Origin: Prauserella endophytica
GTDB taxonomy: Bacteria; Actinomycetota; Actinomycetes; Mycobacteriales; Pseudonocardiaceae
DNA: 64,000 bases
Direction of reading: 5' to 3'
Assembly: GCF_005146945.1 (NCBI RefSeq)
Contig: NZ_SWMS01000005.1
Coordinates: 1 to 64,000, forward strand
Shown: one piece after another, positions 9,384-18,311 of the stretch
Layout: every line of letters begins with the position of its first letter
How positions within the stretch are numbered: position 1 is the first letter of the stretch
Translations under genes and position numbers: made by a program
The notes under the pieces: model-generated
The model's database searches: none
What the model saw: the letters and a program-made list of their open reading frames with translations, nothing else
What the model was told of the DNA's origin: nothing

Positions 9384-10071
9384 CAAGGAGCCGAGCAAGG
9401 TGCTGGTCGTCGACGACGATCCGCAGATCGCGCGAGCGCTGCGGATCAACCTCTCGGCGCGCGGCTACCAGGTGGTGACGGCGCACGACGGCACGGCCGC
9501 GCTCAAGGCCGTGGCCGAGACGCGGCCGGATGTCGTGGTGCTCGACCTTGGCCTGCCCGACCTGGACGGCGTCGAGGTGATCGAGGGCCTGCGCGGCTGG
9601 AACAAGGTGCCCATCATCGTGCTCTCGGCGAGGGACGACTCCACGGACAAGGTGCAGGCGCTCGACGCCGGCGCCGACGACTACGTGACCAAGCCGTTCG
9701 GGATGGACGAGCTGCTGGCGCGGCTGCGGGCGGCGGTGCGCCGCTCGGGCCTGTCGGCGGCCGACGCGGACGCACAGGTGGAGACCGCGTCGTTCACGAT
9801 CGATCTCGCGGCGAAGAAGGTGCGACGCGACGGCGCCGAGGTGCACCTGACCAAGACCGAGTGGCGGCTGATGGAGCTGCTGGTGCGCAACCGCGGCCGG
9901 CTGGTCACCCAGAAGCAGCTGCTGCACGAGGTGTGGGGGCCGTCGTACGACACCGAGTCGCACTATCTGCGCGTCTACGTGGCGCAGCTGCGCCGCAAGC
10001 TGGAACCCGAGCCCTCCCGGCCCCGCCACCTGCTGACCGAGCCGGGAATGGGCTACCGCTTCGAGCCGTGA
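9376..10071 (+). CDS. kdpE: response regulator KdpE
   Basis: This is a 231-residue OmpR/PhoB-family regulator. The receiver domain has VLVVDDDPQIAR, the phospho-acceptor D57 in VVVLDLGLPDLDG, and the conserved lysine in VTKPFG. The C-terminal winged helix includes LTKTEWRLMELL and YLRVYVAQLRRKLE. It should activate kdp, plausibly at the GTCAA direct repeats at 2184-2231. The next gene is convergent and ends only 3 bases away, leaving no room for a hairpin terminator. Confidence 0.96.
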   Translation: MSDKEPSKVLVVDDDPQIARALRINLSARGYQVVTAHDGTAALKAVAETRPDVVVLDLGLPDLDGVEVIEGLRGWNKVPIIVLSARDDSTDKVQALDAGADDYVTKPFGMDELLARLRAAVRRSGLSAADADAQVETASFTIDLAAKKVRRDGAEVHLTKTEWRLMELLVRNRGRLVTQKQLLHEVWGPSYDTESHYLRVYVAQLRRKLEPEPSRPRHLLTEPGMGYRFEP

Positions 10072-10074
10072 GGC

Positions 10075-10701
10075 TCAGGAGGTGGAGGAGCTGCTCCCCG
10101 AGCCGCTCGTGCCGGGCGGGTTCTCCGGGTCCGTCGGCGACGAATCGTCCGGCGGAGTGGTGGAGTCCGGCGGGGGTGTCGTCGAAGGCGGAGGCGTCGT
10201 GGCCGGAGGGGTGGTCGGGTCAGGCGGGTTCGTGGTCGGCCTGGTGGTCGGGGGTAGCTCGCTGTCCGAACCGCCCGGGGGCGTGTTGCCCGGCCGGGTG
10301 TTGGAGGAGGTGCCCCTGGTCGGGGTGATGACGGTGGTCGTGGTCATGCCGTCGGGGCCGACGCTGACGACCGTGGTCGGGGAGGTGGTCGCGGGCGGCA
10401 GTGTGCCCGTCACGGCGACGCCGTCGACCATGATCTGCGTCTGGCCGGGGATGGCCTGGCCGGGGACCAGCTCGGGTCCGCCGTTGCCGCCGGAGCTGCC
10501 GGTGCTCTGCGAGGCCGTCCGGTCGACGGCGTCCGTGGAGCCGGGCGTGCCGCCCATGACCTGCGCGACGGCGCCGAACGCGGTGGCCAGCACGAGCCCG
10601 CTGGCCGCGAGTGCGATGTAGCCCGTGCGCTGGAGTTTTCCGGTGGATTCGCGGGGTGGAGCAACCTCGGCGCGAGGCCGTGACCCTGGGGACGGGGTCA
10701 T
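10075..10701 (-). CDS. secreted or anchored Pro/Thr-rich protein, function unknown
   Basis: The 208-residue product has a basic N-terminus (about residues 1-25), a hydrophobic helix ([20 protein letters not shown], about 27-46) that acts as signal peptide or anchor, a short region containing [16 protein letters not shown], and a C-terminal third that is almost only Pro, Thr and Ser ([23 protein letters not shown]). The tail reads as a cell-wall-spanning or glycosylated stalk. I know no family. Start ATG 10701 has GAAGGAG six bases upstream; an open frame extends further but without a ribosome-binding site. It is convergent with kdpE, three bases apart. Confidence 0.65.
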   Translation of the reverse strand: MTPSPGSRPRAEVAPPRESTGKLQRTGYIALAASGLVLATAFGAVAQVMGGTPGSTDAVDRTASQSTGSSGGNGGPELVPGQAIPGQTQIMVDGVAVTGTLPPATTSPTTVVSVGPDGMTTTTVITPTRGTSSNTRPGNTPPGGSDSELPPTTRPTTNPPDPTTPPATTPPPSTTPPPDSTTPPDDSSPTDPENPPGTSGSGSSSSTS

Positions 10702-10846
10702 GCATGACTCCTTCGGAGGTGCTGATTGTTCGCCCGTTTGGCGGACCCGGCGGGCACAGTACCACCGCTGGGTGACGAGCTGCGAACCACTCTGTGCTAA
10801 AGGGCTCACGCACAGCGACGGCTGGTCCGTGCGGCACGATGGAGCC

Positions 10847-11134
10847 GTGGCTGACGAACAGGAGACGGCCCGGCTCACCGCGTGGGTCCACGGGACGGTG
10901 CAGGGTGTCGGTTTTCGCTGGTGGACGCGGAGCAAAGCGCTGGAGCTGGGGCTTGTCGGCAGCGCGACCAACCTGAGGGACGGCAGGGTCGAGGTCGTCG
11001 CGGAGGGGCCCAAGGACAACTGTGAGCGGCTCCTGGCGGCGCTGCGCTCGGATACCTCACCCGGTCGAGTGGATCATGTCGCGGAGCGCTGGTCGGCTCC
11101 CCGAGGCGGCCTCCAGGGCTTCGTCGAACGCTGA
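10847..11134 (+). CDS. acyP: acylphosphatase
   Basis: The 95-residue protein has the acylphosphatase signature [18 protein letters not shown] with catalytic arginine, and the conserved asparagine in [12 protein letters not shown]. It hydrolyses carboxyl-phosphate bonds such as acetyl phosphate. Start GTG 10847 gives the normal family length; an open frame runs upstream but lacks homology-like character. acyP directly upstream of smc is the usual actinobacterial arrangement. A hairpin lies between the two. Confidence 0.93.
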   Translation: MADEQETARLTAWVHGTVQGVGFRWWTRSKALELGLVGSATNLRDGRVEVVAEGPKDNCERLLAALRSDTSPGRVDHVAERWSAPRGGLQGFVER

Positions 11135-11167
11135 CCCCGCCACCGCACCCCAGCCCCCAGGAAGAGA

Positions 11168-11212
11168 GCAAGGGAGCTTTACTCCCGTGAAACGAGAGCA
11201 AAGCTCCCTTGC
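11168..11212 (+). terminator. 13-bp hairpin between acyP and smc
   Basis: GCAAGGGAGCTTT (11168-11180) pairs perfectly with AAAGCTCCCTTGC (11200-11212) across a 19-base loop that can fold further. No T-run follows. It is placed as a terminator for acyP and differs in sequence from the AAGGCCACCTT repeat family, so it may represent a second dispersed hairpin type. Confidence 0.5.
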
Positions 11213-11373
11213 TTCGCACTACTGGGGCACGTGTGACGACTGGGGCCAGTGTGGTCACCGCCGAGAAGGATCACGGGCGCGCCCGGCCCCGCGTCCCACG
11301 GCCGCGACGGCGCCTTGGGTAGCATCGGCCGACTGAAGAGGGAGTCTCGCCAGTAGGGGAAGGTCGACAGCGC

Positions 11374-14300
11374 GTGCACCTGAAAAGCTTGACGCTCAAA
11401 GGCTTCAAGTCCTTCGCGTCGGCGACCACCCTGCGCTTCGAGCCCGGCATCACCTGCGTCGTCGGCCCGAACGGCTCCGGCAAGTCGAACGTGCTCGACG
11501 CGCTCCGCTGGGTGATGGGCACGCAGGGCGCGAAGGACCTGCGCGGCGGCAAGATGGAGGACGTCATCTTCGCGGGGACGGCGGGCCGCGCCCCGCTCGG
11601 CCGCGCCGAGGTGACCCTCACGATCGACAACACCGACGGCGCGCTGCCCATCGAGTACACCGAGGTCTCCATCACGCGCCGGATGTTCCGCGACGGCGCC
11701 AGCGAGTACGAGATCAACGGCAAGGGCTGCCGCCTCCTCGACGTGCAGGAGCTGCTCTCCGACTCCGGCATCGGCCGCGAGATGCATGTCATCGTCGGCC
11801 AGGGCCAGCTCTCCGAGATCCTCCAGGCCAAGCCCGAGGAGCGGCGCGCCTTCATCGAAGAGGCCGCGGGCGTGCTCAAGCACCGCAAGCGCAAGGAGAA
11901 GGCCCTCCGCAAGCTCACCGCCATGCAGGGCAACCTCGACCGCCTCAACGACCTCACCGCCGAGCTGCGCCGCCAGCTCAAGCCGCTCGGCAAGCAGGCG
12001 GAGATCGCCCGCCGAGCGCAGGTGGTCCAGTCCGAGCTGCGCGACGCTCGCCTGCGTCTCTACGCCGACGACCTGGTCACCCAGCGCGCCGACATCGCCA
12101 AGGAGGAGGCCGACGAGAACGCCGCCCGCGCCCGCCGTGCGGAGGTGGAGCAGGCGCTCGAGGTCGCAACCACCGAGGAGACCGAGCTGGAGAGCTCGCT
12201 CGCCGAGGACGCGCCGCGCCTGGCCGCGGCGCAGGACACCTGGTACAAACTCTCCGCGCTGGCCGAGCGGCTCCGGGGCACCGTGCGCCTCGCGGTCGAG
12301 CGTCAGCGGCACCTCTCCACGGAGGTCGAGACCGGCGGTTCCGGCCGCGACCCCGAGGAGCTGCTGGCCGAGGCCGAGCGCGCCGCGGAGCGGGAACAGG
12401 AGCTGAACGAGGCCGTCGTCGAGGCCAGGGCCATCCTCTCCGACGCCGTCGAGCGCCGCGAGCACCTCGAACGTGCCGTGCAGGCAGCCGAACGCGCTCA
12501 CATGGCCGCCGTGCGCGCCATCGCCGACCGCCGCGAAGGCATCGCGAAGCTCACCGGCCAGGTCGAGGCGCTGCGCAGCAAGAGCGGCGCCACCGCCGAG
12601 GAGATCGAGCGCCTCACCACCGGTATTGAGGAGGCCGCCGCCCGCGCCGAGGCCGCCGCGGAGGACCTGGAGCAGGCCCGCGCCGATGGCGGGGTCGAGG
12701 AGTCCGACGACGCCGGGCTCCAGGAACGCCACGACCGCGCCGTCGCCGCCAACGACGCCGCCAAGGCCCGCGTCGAGGAGCTCGTCAAGGCCGAACGCGC
12801 CGCCGAGCGCGACATCGCCTCCGAGAAGGCCAGGGTCGACGCCCTGTCGATGGGCCTCAGGCGCAAGGACGGCGCGGGCGCCCTGCTCGGCGCAACCGAC
12901 GAGCTGCCCGGCCTGCTCGGCTCGGTCGCCGCTCTGCTCACCGTCGAAGCAGGCTACGAGGTCGCGCTCGCCGCGGCGCTCGGCCCCGTCGCCGACGCGG
13001 TCGCGGTCGCGGCGGGCAACGACGCGCTGGCCGCGCTGAAGTACCTGAAGGACAACGAGTCCGGGCGCGCGGGACTGCTACTCGGCGGCGCCCGGACCAC
13101 TGTGGACACCACGGGCTGGCCTGCGCTGCCCTCCGGGGCGCGCTGGGCGCGCGAGGTCGTCGCTTCTCCCGAGCCGTTGCGGCCCGCCGTCGAGCGCGCA
13201 CTGGAGCGCGTCGCCGTCGTGACTGGACTGGACGAGGCCCGCGACCTCGTCGCCACACACCCCGACGTCACCGCCGTGACCACCGACGGCGACGTCTTCG
13301 GCAGCCACTGGGCCGCCGGCGGTTCCGCCCGCGACGAGAGCGTCATCGAGGTGCAGGCCGCCGTCGACGAGGCACAGGACCGGCTCGCCGCCGCCGAACG
13401 GGCACTGCAGCGCACCATCGCCGAGCTCGAAGGCGCCCGCGCCGAGCAGCAGGATCGGCGCGCCGAGGTCGGGCAGGCCAAGGAGGCGCTCAACGAGGCC
13501 AAGGTTCGGCGCGCCCGCTCCTCGGAGCGGCTCAGCAGCCTCGAGCACGCCGCACGCTCGGCGTCTTCGGAGGTCGACCGCCTGCGCAACCAGCGCGCCA
13601 AGGTGGAGCAGAACCGCGAGGAGGTCCTCGCCAAGCTCAGCGAGTTCGAGGAACGACTCGCGGCGGTCGCCGACCAGCCCGTCGACGAGGACCCCGACAC
13701 CACCGAGCGCGACGAGGCCGCCGAGTCGCTGTCCGAGGTCCGCCAGGAGGAGGTCGACGCGCGCCTGTCGCTGCGCACCGCCGAGGAGCGGGCGCGGGGC
13801 ATCGCGGGCAAGGCCGACTCGCTGCGCCGGGCCGCCGAGGCCGAACGCCAGGCGCGCGAGCGCGCCGAGAAGGCGCGCATCGCGAGGGCCCGGGGCGCCG
13901 AGATCGCCGCGGCCGTGGTCAACGGCGGCGAGGTGGCGCTGGAGCGCATCGAGACCTCGTTGCAGCGGGCCGCCGCCGAGCGCGACGCCGCGCAGGCGCA
14001 ACGGGAGCAGCGGGAGACCGCGCTCGCACAGGTGCGCAGCCGGGTCAGGGAGCTGACCGGTGAGCTGGAGAAGCTCACCGACGCCGTCCACCGCGACGAG
14101 GTGCTGAGGGCCGAGCAGCGGCTGCGGCTGGAACAGCTCGAAACCAAGATCACCGAGGAGTTCGGCATCGGGCTCGACGACCTGATCGCCGAGTACGGCC
14201 CCGAGGTGCCCGTGCCGCCCGGCGCGGGCGAGCTGGCGGAGTACGAGGCCGCGAAGGAGCAGGGCGAGACGGTGATGGCGCCGCAGCCCATCCCGTACGA

Positions 14301-14988
14301 CCGCGACACACAGGCCCGGAGGGCCAAGCGCGCGGAGAAGGACCTCGCGCTGCTCGGCAAGGTCAACCCGCTGGCGCTGGAGGAGTTCGCCGCGCTGGAG
14401 GAGCGCTACAAGTTCCTGTCCACGCAGCTCGAGGACCTCAAGGCGACCCGCAAGGACCTGCTCACGGTGATCAAGGAGGTCGACGACAAGATCCTCGAGG
14501 TCTTCACGTCCGCCTACCACGACGTGGCCCGCGAGTTCGAGACCGTGTTCTCCGTGCTCTTCCCCGGCGGTGAGGGCCGCATGGTGCTCACGGAGCCCGA
14601 CGACATGCTCGCCACCGGTGTCGACGTCGAGGCCCGCCCGCCCGGCAAGAAGGTCAAGCGGCTCTCGCTGCTGTCCGGCGGGGAGAAGTCGCTGGTCGCG
14701 GTGGCAATGCTCGTGGCGATCTTCCGCGCGCGGCCCTCGCCGTTCTACGTGATGGACGAGGTCGAGGCCGCGCTGGACGACACCAACATGCGGCGTCTCA
14801 TCGGCCTGCTGGAGCAGCTGCGTGCCAGCTCGCAGCTGATCATCATCACGCACCAGAAGCCGACGATGGAGATCGCCGACGCCCTTTACGGCGTGAGCAT
14901 GCAGGGCGACGGAATCACCAAGGTGATCTCCCAGCGCATGCGCGCGGAACAGATCGAGCAGGACGAACCGGCCCCGACCCCGGCGTAA
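11374..14988 (+). CDS. smc: chromosome segregation ATPase SMC
   Basis: The 1204-residue protein is the core of the condensin-like complex that compacts and separates chromosomes. Walker A GPNGSGKS lies at 31-38. Two long Ala/Glu/Arg-rich coiled coils flank a hinge at about 505-645 (from TDELPGLLGS to VFGSHWAAGG). The ABC signature LSGGEKS lies at 1100-1106 and Walker B FYVMDE with D1128/E1129. Start GTG 11374 yields the canonical MHLKSLTLKGFKSFA. Its position after acyP is the ancestral order, but ftsY no longer follows directly because anmK and a symporter intervene. Confidence 0.98.
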   Translation: MHLKSLTLKGFKSFASATTLRFEPGITCVVGPNGSGKSNVLDALRWVMGTQGAKDLRGGKMEDVIFAGTAGRAPLGRAEVTLTIDNTDGALPIEYTEVSITRRMFRDGASEYEINGKGCRLLDVQELLSDSGIGREMHVIVGQGQLSEILQAKPEERRAFIEEAAGVLKHRKRKEKALRKLTAMQGNLDRLNDLTAELRRQLKPLGKQAEIARRAQVVQSELRDARLRLYADDLVTQRADIAKEEADENAARARRAEVEQALEVATTEETELESSLAEDAPRLAAAQDTWYKLSALAERLRGTVRLAVERQRHLSTEVETGGSGRDPEELLAEAERAAEREQELNEAVVEARAILSDAVERREHLERAVQAAERAHMAAVRAIADRREGIAKLTGQVEALRSKSGATAEEIERLTTGIEEAAARAEAAAEDLEQARADGGVEESDDAGLQERHDRAVAANDAAKARVEELVKAERAAERDIASEKARVDALSMGLRRKDGAGALLGATDELPGLLGSVAALLTVEAGYEVALAAALGPVADAVAVAAGNDALAALKYLKDNESGRAGLLLGGARTTVDTTGWPALPSGARWAREVVASPEPLRPAVERALERVAVVTGLDEARDLVATHPDVTAVTTDGDVFGSHWAAGGSARDESVIEVQAAVDEAQDRLAAAERALQRTIAELEGARAEQQDRRAEVGQAKEALNEAKVRRARSSERLSSLEHAARSASSEVDRLRNQRAKVEQNREEVLAKLSEFEERLAAVADQPVDEDPDTTERDEAAESLSEVRQEEVDARLSLRTAEERARGIAGKADSLRRAAEAERQARERAEKARIARARGAEIAAAVVNGGEVALERIETSLQRAAAERDAAQAQREQRETALAQVRSRVRELTGELEKLTDAVHRDEVLRAEQRLRLEQLETKITEEFGIGLDDLIAEYGPEVPVPPGAGELAEYEAAKEQGETVMAPQPIPYDRDTQARRAKRAEKDLALLGKVNPLALEEFAALEERYKFLSTQLEDLKATRKDLLTVIKEVDDKILEVFTSAYHDVAREFETVFSVLFPGGEGRMVLTEPDDMLATGVDVEARPPGKKVKRLSLLSGGEKSLVAVAMLVAIFRARPSPFYVMDEVEAALDDTNMRRLIGLLEQLRASSQLIIITHQKPTMEIADALYGVSMQGDGITKVISQRMRAEQIEQDEPAPTPA

Positions 14989-14993
14989 CCGCC

Positions 14994-15161
14994 GCGAGTC
15001 CCCCGCCCAGCCCCGCGAGTTGCCCGCCCAGGCGCGCGAGTCCCCCGCCCAGGCGCGCGAGTTCCCCGCCCAGGCTCACGAGTTGCCCGCCCAGGCTCAC
15101 GAGTTGCCCATTCAGGCGCTCGAGTTGCCCGCTCGGGTTCGCGAGTTGCCCGCGCTCCCGC
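14994..15161 (+). repeat. 21-bp tandem repeat array, eight units
   Basis: Units begin with GCGAGT (or ACGAGT/TCGAGT) followed by a C-rich segment (TGCCCGCCCAGGC in the best copies). The GAGT cores fall at 14996, 15017, 15038, 15059, 15080, 15101, 15122 and 15143, an exact 21-bp period. Because 21 is a multiple of three, both strands stay open (PAQARE-like on +, ATREPGR-like on -), but there is no ribosome-binding site or conserved product. It occupies part of the 409-base space between smc and the symporter. Confidence 0.85.
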
Positions 15162-15208
15162 GTCCGCCGCGCCGATCAAGAGCGCAGCACTCACCGTCCG
15201 GAACGCGA

Positions 15209-15226
15209 CACTCAGCGTCCTGAGTG
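15209..15226. repeat. 7-bp hairpin between the two minisatellite arrays
   Basis: CACTCAG (15209-15215) and CTGAGTG (15220-15226) form a perfect stem with the loop CGTC. It lies at the turning point between the forward 21-bp array and its inverted counterpart, so the whole region is a loose large palindrome centred here. Confidence 0.6.
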
Positions 15227-15230
15227 CAGA

Positions 15231-15293
15231 ACTCGCGGGCGGGAGCGGGGGACTCGCGGGCTGGAGCGGGGGACTCGCGGGCCGGAGCCCGCT
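15231..15293 (-). repeat. 21-bp tandem repeat array in reverse orientation, three units
   Basis: ACTCGCGGG recurs at 15231, 15252 and 15273, again with a 21-bp period. On the minus strand each unit reads GCGAGTCCCCCGCTCC..., the same family as the array at 14994-15161. From 15294 to 15397 I see nothing further. Confidence 0.75.
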
Positions 15294-15397
15294 TCGTCGG
15301 CTCCGTCGCGACTGGACTCCCTGCCTAGGACTGGACCGGCGAGCTACCGTCCCACGTGCAGTCGTCGCCGGTCCGGCGCAGCGTGCTCACGTCCATG

Positions 15398-16978
15398 TCA
15401 GGCCGTCTCCTGTGTGCGCTCCGGCGGCGCCGAGGACTCGGCCGCCCGTGGGTCCGGCGTGGAGTGCCGCAGCGACAACAGGCCGCCGACGACCAGCGTG
15501 ATCACAACGCCCAGCAGCGTGTACCACGGGAACGCGAGCGCCACGGTGGTTTCGGTCGCCTTCGAGAAGTCGATTCCGACGAGCGAACCGCTGGCCTTGT
15601 CGAACTTGATCCCCAGGATCACGAACGCCATCACCACGACGGTGGCCGCGAAGGCGATGATCGCGTCGACCTGCCGCGCCTTCTTGACGATCAGCCCGAG
15701 CAGGAACGCGCCGAGCAGAGCGCCGTAGGTGTAGCCGGTGATCGAGAGCCCCTGCACGACGATCGGGTCGCTGCTGGAGGCGAACGAGGCGAAGAAGCCC
15801 GCGAACACGATCAGCAGGCCCGCCCAGATGACCGTCCACAAGCGACCCTGGCGGAGCCGGTCCTGAGCGGAGAGCTCGCGGCCGATGATGCGCTCGTACA
15901 CGTCGGTGACGGTGGAGGACGCGAGCGCCCCGAGCGACGAGCTGAGCGCCGCGGCCAGGATGCCCGCGATGACGAAACCGGAGAGTCCGCTCGGCAGCTC
16001 GTTGACGATGTAGTTCGCGAAGAGTTCGTCGTTGTTGTTCAGCCCGAGGCCGTCCACCGGGTCCGCGCCCCGGTAGAACGCCCACAGCAGCACGCCGATG
16101 AACAGGAACAGCGCGAACTGCAGGAACACGACCACCCCGCTCGCGATGATCGCCTTCTGGCTGGCGCGAAGGTCGTTGGTCGCCTGCAGGCGCTGCACGA
16201 TCAGCTGGTCGGAACCGTGCGAGGCCATTGACAGCACGGCGCCACCTATGACCGCCGTGACCACCGCGAACTGCCCCGTGAGCGGATTGGAGCTGAAGTC
16301 GAGGAGCTGGAACTTGCCCGCGTCGACGGCGCTGCCGAACCACCCGTCGGGCAGGCTGCCCGCGAGCGCCCAGATGACGACGACGGCGCCGAGGACGTAC
16401 CAGAGCATCTGGATCGCGTCGACCCACACGACCGCGCGGACGCCGCCGAAGAAGCTGTAGAGCACCATCGCGAGCCCGAGCGCCGCGACGATCGTCCAGT
16501 AGCCGACGTCGACGCCGTACGCGGCGAGCACGACCTTGATCGGGATCGCGGTGGCGAACAGCCGCAGGCCGTCGGCGAGCAGCCGGGTCAGCAGGAACGT
16601 CACCGAGGCGGTGCCCTGGAGGCCGCCGCCGAATCGCTTGCCGAGGAAGGCGTAGGCGGTGACCAGGTTGCCGGCGACGTAGCGGGGGAGCAGCACGAAC
16701 GCCACCACCACTCGCCCGCAGATGTAGCCGATCGCCAGCGACAGGTACGTCATCCCGCCGGCCTCGGGCGTCGCGAGGTAGGCGACCGTCGGCACCGAGA
16801 GCACCGTGAGCGTGGACGTCTCGGCGGAGACCACCGACAGGCACGCGACCCACCACGAGATGCGGCCCTCACCGACGAAGTAGTCGTTGCCCGACTTCTG
16901 TCTGCCGCCGATGAGGATGCCCAGCAGTGGCATCCCCACGAGGAAGATCGCGATGATCACGAGGTCGAGTGCCCGCAT
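15398..16978 (-). CDS. sodium:solute symporter (SSF) family transporter
   Basis: This 526-residue protein has about 13 hydrophobic segments and SSF hallmarks: an N-terminal FLVGMPLLGILIGGRQKSG followed by SAETSTLTVLSVP, and GxFxxYxxG-like packing in the middle. It is the second gene of a minus-strand pair, ten bases after anmK. SSF members near amino-sugar genes often import sialic acid or cell-wall sugars, so uptake of anhydro-MurNAc or a related muropeptide sugar is a reasonable inference; the substrate is not readable from sequence. An alternative is a general sugar or organic-acid carrier. Confidence 0.85.
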   Translation of the reverse strand: MRALDLVIIAIFLVGMPLLGILIGGRQKSGNDYFVGEGRISWWVACLSVVSAETSTLTVLSVPTVAYLATPEAGGMTYLSLAIGYICGRVVVAFVLLPRYVAGNLVTAYAFLGKRFGGGLQGTASVTFLLTRLLADGLRLFATAIPIKVVLAAYGVDVGYWTIVAALGLAMVLYSFFGGVRAVVWVDAIQMLWYVLGAVVVIWALAGSLPDGWFGSAVDAGKFQLLDFSSNPLTGQFAVVTAVIGGAVLSMASHGSDQLIVQRLQATNDLRASQKAIIASGVVVFLQFALFLFIGVLLWAFYRGADPVDGLGLNNNDELFANYIVNELPSGLSGFVIAGILAAALSSSLGALASSTVTDVYERIIGRELSAQDRLRQGRLWTVIWAGLLIVFAGFFASFASSSDPIVVQGLSITGYTYGALLGAFLLGLIVKKARQVDAIIAFAATVVVMAFVILGIKFDKASGSLVGIDFSKATETTVALAFPWYTLLGVVITLVVGGLLSLRHSTPDPRAAESSAPPERTQETA

Positions 16979-16988
16979 CTGAAATCTC

Positions 16989-18170
16989 CTACCGTGTCTC
17001 GGCGGTCTTCGCTACCCGCAAGCGTCTGGGCACCGTTCGCAGTGGCGACGGCAGTTCGAGTGGACCGGAACCGGGTGTGATGCTGCCGAGCAGCCGAGGC
17101 CCGCGAGCACCGGTCGCGCTCGGCACGTTCGCCGGGACGCCGTGCCAGGTCAGCCAGCCTAGGAGCGCGGTCAGGTACGCCTCCTTGGCGTCGGCGGGCA
17201 GGCCGAGCTCGTCGCTGGGCACGACGGTAAGCCTCGCGGCGAGCGCGCGCAGCAGGACAGGGTTGCGGATGCCGCCACCCGAGGCGACGACGGTGCGCAC
17301 GCCGTGGCGCTCGCACTCGTGAGCGATGGTGGCCGCGGTCAGCTCGGTGAGCGTCGCCAGCAGGTCCTCGTCGGCGATGGCGGGGAGTCCGGCGACCGCG
17401 TCGCGCAGGTAGCCGGTGTGGAAGTGCTCCTTGCCGGTCGACTTCGGTGGCGCGGCCGCGTAGTACGGGTCGGCGAGGAGGCGGTCCAGCAGGTCGGGAC
17501 GGACGCTGCCGCGCGCGGCGAGCGCTCCGCCGGTGTCGCTGCGTCGCGCCCCGCCGGTGAGCTCGCCGACGGCGGCGTCGAGCAGCGCGTTGCCGGGGCC
17601 GGTGTCGTAGGCGAGCACGTCGCCGCCGGGGTGGACGACGGTGAGGTTGGCGATGCCGCCGATGTTGAGCGCGGCGGCGGGTGCGCCCTCGTCCTCGGCG
17701 ACGCCCCGCAGCCACAGCGCGTCGAGGGTGCCGGCGAGTGGCGCACCGTGGCCGCCCGCGGCGATGTCGCGGACCCGGAGGTCGGCGACCACCGGCAGGC
17801 CGGTGCGCTCCGCGATCCAGGCGGGCTGCCCGAGCTGGAGCGTGCCGAGGGCTTGGCCGTCCTCGATCCAGTGGAAGACGGTCTGGCCGAGCGAGGCGAC
17901 GAGGTCCGCGGGGCCGAAGCGGTCGAGCGCCGTGTGCGCCGCTTGGGCGAACGCCTGCCCGACGCACGTGTCGAGCCTGGTCAGCTGCCCGGCGGTGCAC
18001 GGTCCCGGAGGCAGCGCGGCGAGCAGCTCGTCCCGCAGCGCGGCGGGGTAGGGAAGCTCGAGTGCGCCGAGCGGGGTCAGTACGAGCCCGCTCTCGTCGG
18101 TGCGCAGCTCGGCGACCGCGACGTCGATGCCGTCCATCGACGTGCCGGAGATGAGGCCTACGACACGCAT
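16989..18170 (-). CDS. anmK: anhydro-N-acetylmuramic acid kinase
   Basis: AnmK converts 1,6-anhydro-MurNAc to MurNAc-6-phosphate during peptidoglycan recycling. The 393-residue protein opens with MRVVGLISGTSMDGIDVAV, the diagnostic ATP-site motif. It also has LGQTVFHW, NIGGIANLT, the phosphate-binding DTGPGN and SGGGIRNP. Length fits the family (about 370-390). MurQ, the usual next enzyme, is not in the window. The gene sits between smc and ftsY, which are neighbours in mycobacteria, so the anmK-symporter pair is an insertion relative to that order. A TTTC/GAAA dyad lies upstream. Confidence 0.95.
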   Translation of the reverse strand: MRVVGLISGTSMDGIDVAVAELRTDESGLVLTPLGALELPYPAALRDELLAALPPGPCTAGQLTRLDTCVGQAFAQAAHTALDRFGPADLVASLGQTVFHWIEDGQALGTLQLGQPAWIAERTGLPVVADLRVRDIAAGGHGAPLAGTLDALWLRGVAEDEGAPAAALNIGGIANLTVVHPGGDVLAYDTGPGNALLDAAVGELTGGARRSDTGGALAARGSVRPDLLDRLLADPYYAAAPPKSTGKEHFHTGYLRDAVAGLPAIADEDLLATLTELTAATIAHECERHGVRTVVASGGGIRNPVLLRALAARLTVVPSDELGLPADAKEAYLTALLGWLTWHGVPANVPSATGARGPRLLGSITPGSGPLELPSPLRTVPRRLRVAKTAETR

Positions 18171-18209
18171 TGGAGTGGTCTAGTCCACGTTGTGAGGGCG
18201 GCGCAAGAC

Positions 18210-18234
18210 TTTCGGTGAAACTTTGGCTGAAAAT
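18210..18234. promoter_or_regulatory. TTTC/GAAA dyads in the anmK-ftsY divergent promoter
   Basis: TTTC-ggt-GAAA (18210-18220) is followed directly by CTTTGGCTGAAAAT, giving two overlapping dyads about 40-65 bases upstream of anmK. RpiR/MurR-type regulators of MurNAc genes bind TTTC/GAAA-type sites, so control of anmK is possible. No rpiR gene is in the window. Confidence 0.35.
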
Positions 18235-18311
18235 ATGCCGCGTGCGTGGAGATCCAACGATTCGTTCAGGGGTGACCGGCTCGCCCGGTCGGCGGATGCG
18301 AGGATGACAGA

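Noticed and set aside
15020-15223. Small protein of PAQARE-type heptads encoded by the minisatellite
   Set aside because: The frame is open only because 21 is divisible by three. No ribosome-binding site is present and the opposite strand is equally open.
14994-15293. CRISPR array
   Set aside because: Units are contiguous with an exact 21-bp period and no spacers; no cas genes are near.
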